Below, piece after piece: positions 6,138-7,967 of a stretch of DNA of 7,967 nucleotides. Position 1 is the stretch's first letter, and each line of letters begins with the position of its first letter. Source of the stretch: PSRF01 sp035457105 (GTDB lineage Bacteria > Acidobacteriota > Blastocatellia > Pyrinomonadales > Pyrinomonadaceae); NCBI GenBank assembly GCA_035457105.1, contig DATIBX010000511.1, positions 1-7,967 on the forward strand, in the 5' to 3' direction. The notes beneath the pieces are model-generated. The model was not told where the DNA came from. It worked only from the letters and a program-made list of their open reading frames with translations, and ran no database searches. Made by a program: the position numbers and the translations under genes.

Positions 6138-6338
6138 ATGATTATTATCAAACGGACTCCGCGATGTTCACACATTGCTAAGAATTTCAGGCATCCCGAT
6201 CAGATACTGACCGTGATCGCGATCTTTGGAGTGGTGTTTCTTATGGTGCTGTCGATTCGTTTTCTGCGCAGTGAGGTTGAAGCGTTGGAAAGGAATCGAG
6301 AGACAGACAAACGAAGTCTAAAGACGTTGCGCGTTTAA
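6138..6338 (+). CDS. Small single-span membrane protein, unknown function
   Basis: Sixty-six residues from an ATG just after the last hairpin of the upstream spacer. A basic N-terminus (IIIKRTPRCSHIAKNFRHPD) precedes one hydrophobic span, about residues 23-43 (ILTVIAIFGVVFLMVLSI). The C-terminal tail is charged and helical (LRSEVEALERNRETDKRSL). The layout is plausible for a small membrane protein. No Shine-Dalgarno is seen, though the start could be masked by or dependent on the hairpin at 6115-6133. It converges with the TIR pseudogene. I do not recognise a family. Confidence 0.45.
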   Translation: MIIIKRTPRCSHIAKNFRHPDQILTVIAIFGVVFLMVLSIRFLRSEVEALERNRETDKRSLKTLRV

Positions 6339-6342
6339 GAGA

Positions 6343-6376
6343 TGGCCCAGCGTTTTCAGTGAAAGAAGGCGGGCCA
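6343..6376. terminator. Candidate bidirectional terminator between convergent genes
   Basis: TGGCCC (6343-6348) pairs with GGGCCA (6371-6376), extended by two GC pairs past a bulged A, with a smaller TTTC/GAAA pairing in the loop. It sits just past the stop of the 6138-6338 ORF and just past the end of the minus-strand TIR pseudogene. It lacks a T-run on either strand. Confidence 0.35.
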
Positions 6377-6387
6377 GTCCATAGAAG

Positions 6388-7093
6388 CTAGGGTGCGGAG
6401 TCAACAATCGTTTTGAGGATCCGATCAATCCCGACCTCCCAGTCTTCGAAGAAATTTACCCCATGCAAGTCACGAATCCTGTCATCCGAGGGTGTGCAAT
6501 CGTCCAATCTTGCCGGGATTAAGAACACTGAGGAGCGCGGGTATTCCTCAAGTATGTAGCTCCTTTTGGACGTACCCCTTCTTGCTCACGGAATTCCCTG
6601 TAGACCGCAATAAAATAGCGAGTCCTTCTTATTTCGCGTCTGATGGGAGTCTTCCAATTTGACCAGGCAGCAACGACTCGGTATCCATCCAAACGTCAAG
6701 TCCCTTAGCCGTTAATTCCTGTACAGCTTGAGCGCCGCAGCAGAATCTTCTCGTGCATAACTAAGGAATACTCTAGCCGAATGGCCGGCCCCATCATTCA
6801 CACGCTTGCTGGCAGAAACCTCTTCAGCAACGGTCTCCAAGAATCCCACGCAGGTCTTGCCTTCCTCTCTCATGAACCTATTGTAAGCATTCTCTTTTTG
6901 AGTTTGGCTACTCGTGTCCGGCTGCGTCGTTAACCGCTTGAAGCGGTTGACTTCATGCGGGAGATGTTGTCAAGGAAACCAAGAAAGTCTCTTTTCCACG
7001 CCTTATTAAGCATTCATACCCTGAACTCGAAGATCGGAGCGTAGAGGTGACAGTATTTTTCTTCGAAGTCTTGCTTAAGCTTCGCAAGTTCAT
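6388..7093 (-). pseudogene. TIR-domain protein gene, broken by frameshifts and a nonsense codon
   Basis: Pieces in different minus-strand frames join into one TIR protein of about 235 residues. N-terminal helices: LAKLKQDFEEKYCHLYAPIF, an in-frame TGA at 7016-7014, then LNKAWKRDFLGFLDNISRMK. After a shift near 6955: NAYNRFMREEGKTCVGFLET. The TIR domain starts at ARVFLSYAREDSAAALKLY, shifts near 6718 to ELTAKGLDVWMDTESLLPGQ, shifts near 6658 to NWKTPIRREIRRTRYFIAV and EFREQEG, shifts near 6575 to YVQKEL (with the glutamate at the usual catalytic position) and near 6556 to ILEEYPRSSVFLIPARLDDC. It ends RDLHGVNFFEDWEVGIDRI and a TAG at 6390-6388. TIR domains cleave NAD or act as scaffolds in signalling and defence. 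The probable ATG at 7093 has AGGA upstream and lies 11 bases after the TPR stop, indicating one operon. The first codons also need a one-base correction. Confidence 0.85.
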
Positions 7094-7104
7094 TGACCGG
7101 GTTC

Positions 7105-7967
7105 CTATTGCTGCCCGCGCCACTCCTCGATTTGCGCTCGCACCATTCCGGTATACGGGCTTTCGATCGGTGCCAAGATCTTCAGAGCGTCTTCAGCATG
7201 AAGGATGGCCTCATCGCGTTTGTGAAGTTGATCCAGGGCCAGACTCATGTTGAAAAGGACGGTGCCCTGGGCGCGCCGGTCACCAGTTTCAAGGACGATA
7301 GCAAGCTGTTGTTCGTAGAATTCAAGAGAGCGCTGCGCCTGGCCCATGTTCCGGTAGGTTATGCCAAGGTTGCCTAGGGCATTACTTTCGCTACGGCGGT
7401 CGCCGCTTTTTCGCACAATCTCAAGTTGGCGCTCATAGATAGAAATTGTGCGCTGCCAATCTCCCAACTGGGCCTGGGCCAGGCCGAGGTTGCCAAGCAC
7501 AATTCCCTCGGCGCGTCGATCTCCCATCTCGCGCGCGATGGCGATGCGCTGTTCGTAGAAACTGATCGCCTGCTTCGTTTCGCCCTGAGCCATGTAGGCG
7601 TTTCCCAAGCCACTAAGCGCGGCTCCTTCGCTGCGCCGGTTGCCGAGTTCAATTGCGATCTGGCGATGTTGTTCGTGGTATTCAATGGCCCGCGCTACCT
7701 CACCCAGGGCAGCGTAACCCAGTCCGAGATTACCGAGCGTAACGGCTTCGGCGCTACGCTCGCCGATGTCGCGCACCAGGGCCAACTGCTCCTCATAGTA
7801 AGTGATTGCGCGTCGCGTCTCTCCCAGGTCAGAGAACGCCACGCCCAAATTCCCTAACGCGGTACTTTGACTGCGCTTGTCTCCGATCTCGCGAGCGATT
7901 GACATGGCCTGCTCGTGATATTCAATTGCCCGCGCCACTTCGCCGAGGTCGGAATAGGCAACGCCCA
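7105..7967 (-). CDS. TPR protein with LGN/Pins-like 40-residue repeats (N-terminus beyond right edge)
   Basis: The frame is open from the window edge to the TAG at 7107-7105; the true start lies outside, and the GTG at 7938 is internal to a repeat. Six 40-residue units are visible, then a divergent seventh and a short cap ending IEEWRGQQ. A typical unit reads GLGYAALGEVARAIEYHEQ followed by a second helix of the IAREIGDRRSEG type and a GNLG start to the next repeat. This GNLG spacing is that of TPR_12 and LGN/Rapsyn-type repeats, which form a superhelical peptide-binding scaffold. In bacteria such arrays often form the C-terminus of STAND ATPases (NB-ARC/NACHT), of TIR or CHAT proteins, or stand alone. 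No CHAT domain follows here. The adjacent co-directional TIR gene suggests this protein was the sensor or scaffold for a TIR effector. Confidence 0.92.
   Translation of the reverse strand, partial: GVAYSDLGEVARAIEYHEQAMSIAREIGDKRSQSTALGNLGVAFSDLGETRRAITYYEEQLALVRDIGERSAEAVTLGNLGLGYAALGEVARAIEYHEQHRQIAIELGNRRSEGAALSGLGNAYMAQGETKQAISFYEQRIAIAREMGDRRAEGIVLGNLGLAQAQLGDWQRTISIYERQLEIVRKSGDRRSESNALGNLGITYRNMGQAQRSLEFYEQQLAIVLETGDRRAQGTVLFNMSLALDQLHKRDEAILHAEDALKILAPIESPYTGMVRAQIEEWRGQQ
7246..7965 (-). repeat. Tandem 120-bp coding repeats of the TPR gene
   Basis: Six consecutive 120-bp units (boundaries about 7965, 7845, 7725, 7605, 7485, 7365 and 7246) each encode one 40-residue TPR. Units are clearly related at DNA level, for example in the segments encoding GDRRSEG and GNLG, but have diverged, so they are inherited protein repeats and not a recent expansion. 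Confidence 0.8.

Noticed and set aside
6932..6948. Perfect 8-bp palindrome AACCGCTT-G-AAGCGGTT, operator-like
   Set aside because: It lies within the TIR pseudogene coding frame, encoding part of NRFKRL, and not in a promoter region; single copy, so no support for an operator.
7426..7857. 143-codon plus-strand ORF
   Set aside because: Mirror of the TPR repeats; repeated coding DNA commonly leaves an open antisense frame.
1..7967. CRISPR arrays, tRNA or rRNA genes, insertion sequences and integrase sites
   Set aside because: Looked for direct repeats with spacers, tRNA-like cloverleaves, transposase motifs and terminal inverted repeats; none seen.

Overview
The window reads as ordinary bacterial chromosome of roughly balanced base composition. 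An AcrA/AcrB-type efflux operon, an LGN-like tetratricopeptide protein, a lone PASTA protein, a small XRE regulator and a DUF104/PIN toxin-antitoxin remnant together fit a Gram-negative soil-type bacterium. Acidobacteriota (Blastocatellia-like) is my best guess from the style of the small proteins, but this rests on resemblance and was not tested.

Layout. 1-2156 (minus) is an RND efflux operon: an intact adaptor (765-2156) followed by a gene that starts as the inner-membrane pump and continues, in the same frame, as the C-terminal part of an outer-membrane factor. About 3.8 kb that normally lies between these two points is missing. 2157-3050 holds two related small genes: one on the minus strand broken by a one-base frameshift, one on the plus strand open. 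3050-3675 (minus) is a toxin-antitoxin pair with an intact DUF104-like antitoxin and a decayed PIN-domain toxin. 3772-3963 is a doubtful small minus-strand ORF. 4118-6338 (plus) is a run of small genes: a membrane-anchored single-PASTA protein, a small basic-acidic protein, an unknown 131-residue protein, an XRE-type HTH protein, a hairpin-rich spacer and a small one-span membrane protein. 6388-7967 (minus) is a two-gene unit: a TPR protein entering from the right edge, followed 11 bases later by a TIR-domain gene broken by one nonsense codon and about six frameshifts.

How it fits together. The efflux adaptor would normally bridge the pump and the outer-membrane channel, but here both partners are reduced to one chimeric ORF, so this operon copy cannot form a normal tripartite pump. 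The TPR-TIR pair looks like a former sensor/effector module, possibly anti-phage or signalling, whose effector is dead. The toxin-antitoxin pair likewise has a dead toxin. The recurring theme is loss of the effector component beside intact partner genes, with several pseudogenes that automated ORF calling would miss because each surviving frame is short.
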